From IMG/VR virus record IMGVR_UViG_3300007517_000035, positions 1 to 24,663 of that record: DNA of 24,663 nucleotides. One strand, given 5' to 3'. Shown here piece by piece: positions 7,047-14,870 of this stretch. Position numbers and translations under genes: made by a program. The first letter of the stretch is position 1; each line of letters starts with the position of its first letter. This DNA comes from a virus. Below the pieces are notes generated by a model. The model was not told the DNA's origin. It searched no databases and saw only the letters and a program-made list of their open reading frames with translations.

Positions 7047-8870
7047 TCAACACTTGTAAAGAGTGGCCATGATTATAATGTCGTCCATCATCAGTTCCAC
7101 ATCTAAGAAAGCAATGAAATAATCATTGCGGTCGTATTGGATCTTCTCGTCAAAGTCTAATGCGCTAAGCTCTGCCATGCCCCAGGAAAGACGAACTTCA
7201 ATTATCTTTCTATTCATCCGGTTTGAAATGAACCTACGATAATCATCTGTATAAATAGTGGCCAGCCCTCTGGATACACCCACGGTTGGGTAAGTACTGA
7301 ACAAGTAGGTAACAAAGCGCAAAGAGAAATCTTTCTTGTCTTCGCTGCTATAAAGGAATCCAATTGGGTTGCCTGTTAATGTATCTACAACACCGCTACT
7401 TGTCTCCGTTGCTTTTATGGGAATTGTTATTTCAGGGTCTCCGATATCAAAATAATCTCCACTATCGGAGAGGTCTTCACTTTTATCTGCTTGCAAGCGA
7501 ATACCGGTGACTCTATCATCTATAAATGATTTGACAACTCCCGCCTGATTGCTAATGTCTTTTTTGGTGGTAGACTCAACAATCTGCTTCCTGCTTTTTA
7601 TCGAGATGTTGTTGGTCTGCGCATTGTATACAATCTTTAGGTTGTACCTGCTTTGCAGCGCCTTTAATAAATCAATAAATGAATAGTCAGGAGCTAGATC
7701 AGCTAGATTGAACTCACGTTTCCAAAACAAAAAAGGGTTGCCACCAATAAAAGGTTGAAGAAAACCCAGTGGTGCCGTGTTGTGGATGAGTAACGAATTG
7801 TAAAATGGTGTGCCCACCCAGTCGCCCTCATAGCTGATATTAAAGTAAGTGGCCGCCTTTTCAAACACATGGCGAAGGGTGAGCATAGGGTGAAGCGTAT
7901 ACTGGCGATTTTCAAAAGAATAAAATTGATAGAAACTATTATTTGGAACATTCTTTTTAAAGTTGCCACCACCAGTCCCGTTTTCTAATGCATTCGAAGT
8001 TCTAAAAAAAGTAGAAGTAGCCGTTCCATCTCCGCCCACCACTGCTTCCTTCTGCAAAATATCCTGCTTGCCCAAAGGGATTCTAAATTTATTGGTAGCT
8101 GGTATGTTGGTTTTGTAACTGGCAAAAAAGGAATCAAACGCAGCGTAGTATCCGGGCAGTTCAAAGTCTGTTAACCAAATCCGCAAGGCATTGTTGATAC
8201 TATCTGAGTTTGGTACGCTCTCGCTTATACTAAGAAGTGCATGCGGATCTCCGCCAAAGTCCGTACTCGTCAATTTTAAGAAAGGCGCAGCCAGTCCGTT
8301 TGGGCTAGTGCCAGAATTTACTACCGTTGCCAATGCTCTGGGCTGAGATATATCTACGTTGATGGCATCGGCAAGAGCGGTTAGCGTTGCCCCATCATAA
8401 TTCCTGCCGTTTACTTTTATTGGATTGTCACCGGTAAACCCCCCTCTTGGTCCTGCCTTGATAAAGATAGCTTTGGCAACTGTAGCGTTGCTGATAACAA
8501 TGTTTTCATTGACTAAATCCTTAATCTTTTTTGATTTGAAATCATCAGAGATAGTTGCCAGCCCAAGCACAAAGTTTACAGATAGCTTTTCAGCAGACTG
8601 GCTTACCTTTATCTTCCCTTTTCTAAATAGGTTGTCATCAAAAAAGATGGAGGCATCTTTCTTTATTGCTCCAACGGACTCAACCACATCAAAATGATCA
8701 AAAAGAATCGCATTGGTGTCGCTATCTTCGGGGGTTGCTATATCAAAAGGAAAAGATACATCGCCCGGTATAATTCCATCGTCTGTAAATAGAGAGTTGC
8801 TCAGTTTGAAACTGATCTTGGCATCGGGCGGTAAGTCTACTTTACGTCCCTCAATTTCTAGACTTATCAT
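7047..8870 (-). CDS. Baseplate / tail-associated structural protein
   Basis: A 607-aa protein I assign to the tail tip by context and style. The N-terminus (ISLEIEGRKVDLPPDAKISF, then a 'GDVSFPFDI' block at ~37-45) is typical of large Bacteroidota-phage tail proteins that may correspond to distal tail or hub proteins. The body is beta-rich with scattered aromatic residues; no catalytic motif, signal peptide or membrane span is seen. Its start overlaps the stop of the 733-aa gene as ATGA, and it is followed at once by the gp10-like gene, so the three are translationally coupled. Confidence 0.6.
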   Translation of the reverse strand: MISLEIEGRKVDLPPDAKISFKLSNSLFTDDGIIPGDVSFPFDIATPEDSDTNAILFDHFDVVESVGAIKKDASIFFDDNLFRKGKIKVSQSAEKLSVNFVLGLATISDDFKSKKIKDLVNENIVISNATVAKAIFIKAGPRGGFTGDNPIKVNGRNYDGATLTALADAINVDISQPRALATVVNSGTSPNGLAAPFLKLTSTDFGGDPHALLSISESVPNSDSINNALRIWLTDFELPGYYAAFDSFFASYKTNIPATNKFRIPLGKQDILQKEAVVGGDGTATSTFFRTSNALENGTGGGNFKKNVPNNSFYQFYSFENRQYTLHPMLTLRHVFEKAATYFNISYEGDWVGTPFYNSLLIHNTAPLGFLQPFIGGNPFLFWKREFNLADLAPDYSFIDLLKALQSRYNLKIVYNAQTNNISIKSRKQIVESTTKKDISNQAGVVKSFIDDRVTGIRLQADKSEDLSDSGDYFDIGDPEITIPIKATETSSGVVDTLTGNPIGFLYSSEDKKDFSLRFVTYLFSTYPTVGVSRGLATIYTDDYRRFISNRMNRKIIEVRLSWGMAELSALDFDEKIQYDRNDYFIAFLDVELMMDDIIIMATLYKC

Positions 8871-11068
8871 AGCGGGGTATAGGCTAAATCAGTATAACCG
8901 CTCACTGCTTTGAAGCGCACAAACTTATTATATGCTCTGTCTTCGCTTTCAATGATTGATCCGCGCACGATCGCCAACGGATATCGGTTTGCGCCAATCA
9001 GCTCAAAGGCCTGCTTGGTCATTTGCACATCGGTAAAGTATGCCTGCCATGCAGCCCCGTTCACATCGGTAAAGAAGCCAGTGCTATATTCTGTGGTAGA
9101 TTGAAAACTCGCCTCGCTATTCTCAAACTGCCCTTGCAGCGCATCATACACGGGTGGCAAGTACTTTTGAATAACCTCACCGCTCACGTTGTTTTCTTTT
9201 TTAGCCTCGCCCGTTAGGCGGTGTACTTCATGTGCGCCCAGGCTGTTTACAATCATTAAAAATCTGCTCAGCGGGTGGGCGTTGGCATTCACCACATAGG
9301 TGCGCACTTCACTTATAAGGGTATCGGTCTGGTCGAGCAGGCTTACCTCATACTTAGTAACATTCTTTGCCGCGTTGATCGTGAGCGCTCCGCTGTTGGT
9401 AGGGCCTGCTGGTATTTGGTACAAGTGGCCGAGCTGTACGCCCGTTTTGGTGAGCAATGTGGCCGTTTGGTCGGTGGCATCATCAAAGTAGGCTTTCACG
9501 CGCAACTTGATAGACGTGGTAAGCCCAAACACATAATAGTTTAGATAATCCTCTTGGTTTTTTTCTACTAATTTATTGTTCGGTTGCCACGTCAAAAATT
9601 TCTTGGTAGTAGGTAATGCATCAAAGAAGTTACTGAGTGCATGTGCGTAGCTGCTAAGGCCGCCATACAAAACCTTAAATGGATTTGAGGTGGTAAACGG
9701 TGGCGTAGAAACCAATTCATCGGCCACTAGGGTATCAGTGATCACCACAAATGTTTTCATCCTATCCGTCAGCCGGATGATGGTGTTTGAATTAAAGGCC
9801 GGGGGTGCAAGCGAGAATATAGACCTCATTGCCTGCCTTAAGTTGAATAGGCAAAGGCCCGTTGCGGAAGGGTAAAGAGTGGTTTTGATTTTACTTGTGA
9901 ACACACCCGAGTCGGCCACATCTTCCACCTTCACTTCGGCATACATTCTCAAATTATCCTGCGCGGCCCAGTTGCTGGCAGCCTGCACCGAAAATGGAAT
10001 TGGGTTCTTGCTCCAATACACTTTTTGAAAAAACTGCACACCCACGTTTATCGTCACCAACTTGCCCACCAAGGCACCGTTGCTCATCTTTTTTACAATC
10101 ACATTGTAAGTGCCTGCCGCAAGCGGGGGAGAAAGATTTGAGCCTTGGTAGCTGACACCTCCATCAAAAGAGAAATTGTACGTGTCTGCCACGGTAGGTG
10201 TTACCACAATGGTGCCGTCAGCCGCTCCTATTATGGTCTCGTCTGTTTTTACAAATGTAAAATCAAAGCCGGGATTGGTAAAGTTGACGGTCTGGCTAAA
10301 GGTGACCACGCAGGTGGTGTTTACCGTTTCCCTTACTTTAAAAAGGTAAGCCCCCGGCAACAGCCCGCTAAAGACATTGCTCGATTGCCAGGTGATGCCA
10401 TTGTCTTTACTATATTCATATGGAGGTGTGCCCGCGCTTACGCTTATCGTTGCAGATCCGTCTGCAATGGCCAGCCCTGTTGCATTTACCGTACCAATGG
10501 TGGCGGCAAGCACACAGGTAAGAATAACATCTTCGTATTCGTAGCAATAAAAAGCATCTGCAAATACAGAAGCACCAAGCGTATTTATATTTAAGCTACT
10601 GCGTTCGATCACTAGACTCACTTGGCCCAAGTCGGCTGCGGTGGCTGTAAACCTCGCCTCTATCTTTTCCCAAATCACACTGGTACTCATCTGTAGAAGA
10701 GTCCTATGGCCTGAAAAATCGGGTAAGACAAAACCCGTTGCCTGCTTGCGTTTAAGCCTCAATAGATTTGTATCTTCTGCTGCACTGCTGTTGGCCTTGC
10801 AGTACACCTCTATTACGTATTTCTTGCCTACCGTAAGCCCGGGAATGTTACCAATGGCAATCTCCTGATCGATCAGCCCATTATCAAAAACAACTGGGTT
10901 GCCGATTGTATTACTAAAAAGTGAAAAGTTACCTTGATGGCTAGGCCCATTAAATATCCTAGTTAAGGCTCTGTCAGGTGTATCAAACCCCCAGACGCTA
11001 GGGTCGCTTTCAAAATTACCGTTGTTGCCAAGGGTATTCAGGTTTCCGCTAATGATATTTATCGCCAT
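8867..11068 (-). CDS. Large tail protein with carbohydrate-binding-like and SprB-like domains
   Basis: A 733-aa multidomain protein, likely part of the tail tip or adhesion apparatus. Residues ~10-180 look like a jelly-roll carbohydrate-binding module (GNFESDPSVWGF at the front, ending in a beta strand with 'VFADAFYCYEYED'). Two tandem Ig-like repeats follow: ~184-262 (IADGSATISVSAGTPPYEYS ... LLPGAYLFKV) and ~268-341 (GAADGTIVVTPTVADTYNFS ... LAAGTYNVIV). They match the SprB repeat style of Bacteroidota surface adhesins. The C-terminal ~390 residues are a separate domain shared in style with Bacteroidota-phage baseplate proteins. Start 3 nt after the preceding stop; stop overlaps the next ATG. 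Host-surface recognition is inferred from the domains. Confidence 0.65.
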   Translation of the reverse strand: MAINIISGNLNTLGNNGNFESDPSVWGFDTPDRALTRIFNGPSHQGNFSLFSNTIGNPVVFDNGLIDQEIAIGNIPGLTVGKKYVIEVYCKANSSAAEDTNLLRLKRKQATGFVLPDFSGHRTLLQMSTSVIWEKIEARFTATAADLGQVSLVIERSSLNINTLGASVFADAFYCYEYEDVILTCVLAATIGTVNATGLAIADGSATISVSAGTPPYEYSKDNGITWQSSNVFSGLLPGAYLFKVRETVNTTCVVTFSQTVNFTNPGFDFTFVKTDETIIGAADGTIVVTPTVADTYNFSFDGGVSYQGSNLSPPLAAGTYNVIVKKMSNGALVGKLVTINVGVQFFQKVYWSKNPIPFSVQAASNWAAQDNLRMYAEVKVEDVADSGVFTSKIKTTLYPSATGLCLFNLRQAMRSIFSLAPPAFNSNTIIRLTDRMKTFVVITDTLVADELVSTPPFTTSNPFKVLYGGLSSYAHALSNFFDALPTTKKFLTWQPNNKLVEKNQEDYLNYYVFGLTTSIKLRVKAYFDDATDQTATLLTKTGVQLGHLYQIPAGPTNSGALTINAAKNVTKYEVSLLDQTDTLISEVRTYVVNANAHPLSRFLMIVNSLGAHEVHRLTGEAKKENNVSGEVIQKYLPPVYDALQGQFENSEASFQSTTEYSTGFFTDVNGAAWQAYFTDVQMTKQAFELIGANRYPLAIVRGSIIESEDRAYNKFVRFKAVSGYTDLAYTPL

Positions 11069-11071
11069 ATT

Positions 11072-11578
11072 CTATATCCATTTACTGGCATCGTAACTCA
11101 CGCCAGTGTTGTCCATAAATGTTATCTTCAACTCCCACCCCCGGTATACTGTGCTGCCGATCATCGTCTCTACCGGTGCGCCTTTTACTGAGCCTATATC
11201 CGTAGCTATCATCGTCCATACCGAGGCTATCAGGCTGCCTGTTTTATCTCTCAATATTTTACTTAGTATTTGATCGGCTATGCTTTCGCAGTATTCAAAG
11301 TCGGCATCTTCTAGTGCATACTCTTTGCCTGCACTCACTTTAAAAAAAGCGATAGTGGCCTGTTTGCGTTTCAAAATATTGTCGCTGATGGAATCTTCAT
11401 AGTCCACATTCTCATAGGGCTGCACCCACAAAAAGTTATCTTCTAAGTTGGCACGGTTAGCATTTACCACCACATCTCTATCGCCCCACTTGTAGCCGTT
11501 GATGGCAATGTTGGTGGTGGCTATGGCCTGAAAGTAGGCCTTGTAAGTGGCTAGGTTGGTAAGCAGTAGGTTAGGCAT
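11072..11578 (-). CDS. Putative tail or neck protein, function unassigned
   Basis: A 168-aa acidic soluble protein in the tail cluster. The N-terminal half is mixed alpha/beta with 'DNFLWVQPYENVDYEDSISD', the central part helical, and the end beta-rich (YRGWELKITF). Size and position between a helical protein and the baseplate-like genes would fit a tail terminator or neck protein, but no diagnostic motif is visible. It overlaps the upstream gene by 8 bp. Confidence 0.55.
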   Translation of the reverse strand: MPNLLLTNLATYKAYFQAIATTNIAINGYKWGDRDVVVNANRANLEDNFLWVQPYENVDYEDSISDNILKRKQATIAFFKVSAGKEYALEDADFEYCESIADQILSKILRDKTGSLIASVWTMIATDIGSVKGAPVETMIGSTVYRGWELKITFMDNTGVSYDASKWI

Positions 11579-12347
11579 TTTGCTGCGCTTTTAGTTTGGC
11601 AAGGCCGTCCATATAGTCGAGGGCATCGTACACATTTGCTTTGCCCGCAACGTCAAATCCCGCGAAGGCGGTAGTCTCACTTAGGCGGTGCTTTAGTTGC
11701 ATCCACATTGCGCCCGTGCTTCGTGGCTTCGCGCCTTCTGTTTCTTCTTCTGTTGGCAATAAGTGTCGGCACCGCTTTACGATGCTCTCTCTGATGTGTG
11801 CATAGGTAAAATAGATCAGGTTCAACTGCCATGGCTTTAACTTGCGGAGTAGATATTCGCCACGTGCTTCTATTTTTTCGCGTTCAAAAACAACTTCATT
11901 ATTGTAGCGATAGAGTGTTGCCGCCAGCCGTGCCAGGTACTTCACATCTTGCGTTACAATAAAGAGGGTAAACTCATTGTCTGCATAGATGAAATGATCG
12001 AACGTGTGCCGCTCCATATCATCATCGGGGGCAAAGAAATTATGCAATTCCTTTTCTCTAAAATAGCCCCACGGCTGTTTTAGAAAATCAAGATCATGGT
12101 AGCAGTCTAGCATCTGCATCTCGTCTATCCGATCTGTGAGCCGCCAATTTTTGCGCAGCTTACGCATCAGCGCAATCAGCGTGAAGCCATATTGTTGATC
12201 TTCTTTGCTAATGCCCTCTACCGCTTTCGACAACGCAAATACCTCTGCATGTTGCCGCGCGCTCAGTTGCTTCCAACTCGTGTAAAAGAGATCTCCTACT
12301 TTATAGGTCTTGTCAGGTTTGGAAGTCTTGTCAGTTTTTGCACTCAT
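11571..12347 (-). CDS. Conserved phage protein, possible tail assembly factor
   Basis: A 258-aa mainly helical, charged protein. The Lys/Asp-rich N-terminus leads to 'VGDLFYTSWKQLSARQHAEV', which resembles the opening of tail assembly chaperone-like proteins, but a frameshift site or tape-measure adjacency is lacking. The central region is Trp/Tyr-rich. No enzyme motif, signal or membrane segment is visible. Its ATG overlaps the preceding stop (ATGA) and its stop overlaps the next gene by 8 bp. I treat the function as unknown. Confidence 0.6.
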   Translation of the reverse strand: MSAKTDKTSKPDKTYKVGDLFYTSWKQLSARQHAEVFALSKAVEGISKEDQQYGFTLIALMRKLRKNWRLTDRIDEMQMLDCYHDLDFLKQPWGYFREKELHNFFAPDDDMERHTFDHFIYADNEFTLFIVTQDVKYLARLAATLYRYNNEVVFEREKIEARGEYLLRKLKPWQLNLIYFTYAHIRESIVKRCRHLLPTEEETEGAKPRSTGAMWMQLKHRLSETTAFAGFDVAGKANVYDALDYMDGLAKLKAQQNA

Positions 12348-12820
12348 AGCGGTGGAGCTTGTTTGATGTCTGCCAATACTTGATTGAAGGTCTCGCTCTC
12401 TTCGTAGAAGACATGCACCTTCAATACTTCCAACAGCCTGCTCAGGTCGGTGCCGCTTGCTTTGTTTTTGCAGAAGTCTATAAGCCCCTGCTTGCCGCGT
12501 TTCAAAAATATGCGCACCATGGTAGTGCGGTTGTCAATTGCTGCCAACACTGGCACATCGGTTGGGTACAGGCACATATCCAGTATGGCCTCGCCTTTGA
12601 TGTGCGTCATGCCTGCCAGCTTTAGTTCATAGCCTGTGAAGGAGGTTTTGTCTATGCGTATGCGGCCAAAGTCAGGGAGTTTATTGGCCATCGCATCGAT
12701 GAAGGCCAGCACTTCGCTGGGTATCATCTTCTCGTTTATTTTTGGCAGCGTTTGTTTCCATGCCGCCAGCTCGGCCACAGGCACTACTTCCTTCATTTGA
12801 AAAACGGGAAGCTGTATCAT
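12344..12820 (-). CDS. Conserved phage protein of unknown function
   Basis: A 158-aa protein beginning MIQLPVFQMKEVVPV. The open frame extends upstream to 12985, but that 55-residue extension lies within the spanin gene in another frame and is low-complexity, so the ATG at 12820, which overlaps the spanin stop as ATGA, is the real start. The protein is mixed alpha/beta, with 'GYELKLAGMTHIKGEAILDM' in the middle and a helical C-terminus. No motif identifies it; the tail-cluster position suggests a tail or assembly role. Confidence 0.6.
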   Translation of the reverse strand: MIQLPVFQMKEVVPVAELAAWKQTLPKINEKMIPSEVLAFIDAMANKLPDFGRIRIDKTSFTGYELKLAGMTHIKGEAILDMCLYPTDVPVLAAIDNRTTMVRIFLKRGKQGLIDFCKNKASGTDLSRLLEVLKVHVFYEESETFNQVLADIKQAPPL

Positions 12821-13272
12821 TTGTTTGCGGTGCGTTTTTCCAGACTCCTTTTTACCACTATGGCCATCAATAAAAAAACAAGGAATGAAACTACACCCAC
12901 GCCCAGCCACTTGCGCGAGTCTCCCTCTTTGATGGTGTTGTTCACGCTCACCGGTACTTTCACATAGATGGTATCGCCCTTGCACTCTACGCGCACGTAT
13001 TCCCTTTTTAAAAGGGTGTCGTATTTTAGTTTTACAGAGTAGCGGGTATGCTTTATGTAAATGGTGTCGTGGGTAAATCTGCGATCGATAACCGTATCGT
13101 AGACCGCATACGGCACTATTACTTCCAATTCTTTGTAGACGGTATCTACGCGGGTTTTTGCGCCTTTGGCCTGTGCCATGCGCAGGTGATAGTTGGCGCG
13201 TTTTAAATGATGGTTTACACCGCAGCCGCTAAAGAGCAGCGCCATGCACACCCACAAAATAATTGATTTCAT
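12817..13272 (-). CDS. Unimolecular spanin (u-spanin) lipoprotein
   Basis: A 151-aa protein with a lipoprotein signal at one end and a membrane anchor at the other. Residues 1-16 form a signal sequence ending in a lipobox LFSGC with the lipidated Cys at 17; residues ~122-140 (WLGVGVVSFLVFLLMAIVV) are a transmembrane helix followed by a short basic tail. The middle is beta-rich, with repeated 'DTVY/DTIY' strands. Outer-membrane lipid at the N-terminus and inner-membrane anchor at the C-terminus define the u-spanin class, which bridges the periplasm and fuses the membranes in the last step of lysis. I know this layout from Bacteroidota phages. Its ATG is preceded by a short GC hairpin (13274-13288). 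Confidence 0.8.
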   Translation of the reverse strand: MKSIILWVCMALLFSGCGVNHHLKRANYHLRMAQAKGAKTRVDTVYKELEVIVPYAVYDTVIDRRFTHDTIYIKHTRYSVKLKYDTLLKREYVRVECKGDTIYVKVPVSVNNTIKEGDSRKWLGVGVVSFLVFLLMAIVVKRSLEKRTANK

Positions 13273-13273
13273 G

Positions 13274-13314
13274 CCCCTAATTTGGGGGTTCTTTTACCCG
13301 TTGCTTAGGACGGG
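13274..13314 (-). promoter_or_regulatory. Late-promoter-like motif, site C, with hairpin at the spanin start
   Basis: On the minus strand CCCGTCCTAA (13314-13305) is followed after exactly 20 nt by CAAATTAG (13284-13277), ending 4 nt before the spanin ATG (13272). The GTCCTAA overlaps the stop codon of the DUF5675 gene (13307-13305). A small hairpin CCCC-AAATTA-GGGG at 13287-13274 covers the octamer and the bases just before the ATG, and could limit spanin translation. Confidence 0.5.
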
Positions 13315-13781
13315 GTGATTAGCTTCTCCACATTGGTGACGGTGATGGTAACGGGCTGCCGTGCCGCTATGGCGTTGGCTATCGGTGGGTAAACCAGCCG
13401 ATAGGCCTGCTCACTGTTCAGCACCTGGCCATCGCCCATTTTGTTGTTGTTGGCAGTCATGCCAGTGAGTATACACCCAGCAGTATGGTCGTCTATGTTG
13501 CCCATGTGGATGAGTATGCCCTGAAAGCCCGGGACATTTTCCAACAGCAGCATGCCTTTGTGAAAGGCGGGAAACCTAGTGCCATATCTTTTGTGATGGC
13601 CACCCCAAGTGGCAAGGATTATCTTGTAAGTACCCTCCGGTATGCGCGTTTCGCTCATCACCTTTTTGGAGATTGGGCGGTACTCATCTTCGAGCGTGTG
13701 ACAGATAAATACATCATCAATAAAAAACGCACCAATGGTACTTTCTTTATTGGCAGAGTAGCGGATGAGTTTTAGGTTCAT
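13305..13781 (-). CDS. DUF5675 protein, probable lysis or cell-wall-acting enzyme
   Basis: A 158-aa protein of the DUF5675 type. Landmarks are 'ETRIPEGTY' at ~44-52, 'MLLLENVPGFQGILIHMGN' in the middle with H92, and 'TAGCILTG' with C103. The His-Gly-Asn ... Gly-Cys arrangement recalls the H...(S/T)xGC signature of L,D-transpeptidases (YkuD fold), suggesting a Cys-based active site on peptidoglycan. DUF5675 genes often lie in phage lysis modules, and here the next gene is the spanin. No classical endolysin is seen elsewhere in the window, so this may be the wall-degrading protein. That role is inference. Starts 48 nt after the previous stop. Confidence 0.75.
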   Translation of the reverse strand: MNLKLIRYSANKESTIGAFFIDDVFICHTLEDEYRPISKKVMSETRIPEGTYKIILATWGGHHKRYGTRFPAFHKGMLLLENVPGFQGILIHMGNIDDHTAGCILTGMTANNNKMGDGQVLNSEQAYRLVYPPIANAIAARQPVTITVTNVEKLITPS

Positions 13782-13829
13782 TTCGAAATGAGTGAGAAAT
13801 AGGTGAAGATGATGCCCGTCTTGTTTCTT

Positions 13830-14870
13830 TCATACAGTAAAGAATCTATCGTGGGGGTTTTCGTTCAAGGGTTGCCAGGTAGGCCCTGGCACAGGCTGCA
13901 CGGTGAAGGCACCCGTGGCCGCTATCAATGGGTAGTTGGCAATGTTATCGCTAATAAATTGCTGTAGGTTATTTTCGTCACTTTCAAAACCCATCACGTC
14001 ATCACTACTGCCTTTCAGTTGCTTGCGAAGCTCGTCAATCTCTGGCTTGGTTGCCAAAAATCCAGTCTTGCGGGTGTCGGTTATATCGCTGTTCAACCAC
14101 AGCCCATCGTTGGCAATGCTCACACGCATAAATGGAAGCTGCATATACAATGCCCGTTTGCTTATAATAGGTTCGAGCATTTCTATCAGCAGCTTTTCGT
14201 TGGGGGTAGTAGTGCCAGCTTTTAGCTTTGTCACCAGCATATCATATTGCGCTTGCCCTACCAGTTTCGAAGCAATGCGTTTTTCTACCTCGCGGATTTT
14301 TGGTAGTAGCTTCAAATATATCCTGCGGCTGTTGCTGATGTCTATCCACTTGTTTGCGATGGCCGTGCCATACACAATCAGGCCGCTGTTGATCGTGTTG
14401 GCGGAAGACGTAAACCAAAGTGCAAAATCGTTGCTCACCGTGGCGGATATCTCTAAGTGCAGCAATAATCTATCGGCATGGATATCGCCATTTTTGAGGG
14501 CGTTGTACAATAGGTTTTCTTCCTTCCACCGGGGGGCGGGGTCGTTGTCTTCACCACGGTCTTGCCGTATGCCCATGTTGCCAAAACTCACACTCATCTG
14601 GGGGATGCCCAACAATTGCATGTAGTAGGCAAGGCACCTCTGTACCAATGGCAGCAGCGTTTGATTGAGGGCGCTCAATGCTACGGGGCTTACGATCAAC
14701 ATGGAGTTGTCGTACTTGGTGTTGAAGTCGCCATAGAACGCATTGCCCAAAAGATCTCTGAGATACAACTGCTCGGCTTCATCGATGTACGGCTTCACGG
14801 TATCAAACGAAGTATTAGGATCTATGCTTAGATACTTTCTGATCTCGGATATGTTGGTGAATAAGCTCAT
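13830..14870 (-). CDS. Head-tail connector-like protein (DUF6712-type)
   Basis: A 346-aa protein directly after the portal, overlapping it by ATGA. The N-terminus (FTNISEIRKYLSID, then 'VKPYIDEAEQLYLRDLLG' at ~25-42) is the pattern I associate with the DUF6712 proteins of Bacteroidota phages, which occupy the head-tail adaptor position. The protein is largely helical, with no catalytic motif, and its C-terminal tail is proline-rich. Role as a connector is inferred from position after portal; the family name is from memory at moderate confidence. Confidence 0.65.
   Translation of the reverse strand: MSLFTNISEIRKYLSIDPNTSFDTVKPYIDEAEQLYLRDLLGNAFYGDFNTKYDNSMLIVSPVALSALNQTLLPLVQRCLAYYMQLLGIPQMSVSFGNMGIRQDRGEDNDPAPRWKEENLLYNALKNGDIHADRLLLHLEISATVSNDFALWFTSSANTINSGLIVYGTAIANKWIDISNSRRIYLKLLPKIREVEKRIASKLVGQAQYDMLVTKLKAGTTTPNEKLLIEMLEPIISKRALYMQLPFMRVSIANDGLWLNSDITDTRKTGFLATKPEIDELRKQLKGSSDDVMGFESDENNLQQFISDNIANYPLIAATGAFTVQPVPGPTWQPLNENPHDRFFTV

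Noticed and set aside
4568-8870. Tail chaperone frameshift before the tape measure
   Set aside because: No slippery heptamer with an overlapping frame was evident; the genes before the tape measure are baseplate- and neck-like.
12821-12985. 55-residue N-terminal extension of the 158-aa gene
   Set aside because: It overlaps the spanin gene in another frame; the ATG at 12820 overlaps the spanin stop as ATGA, typical of this cluster.
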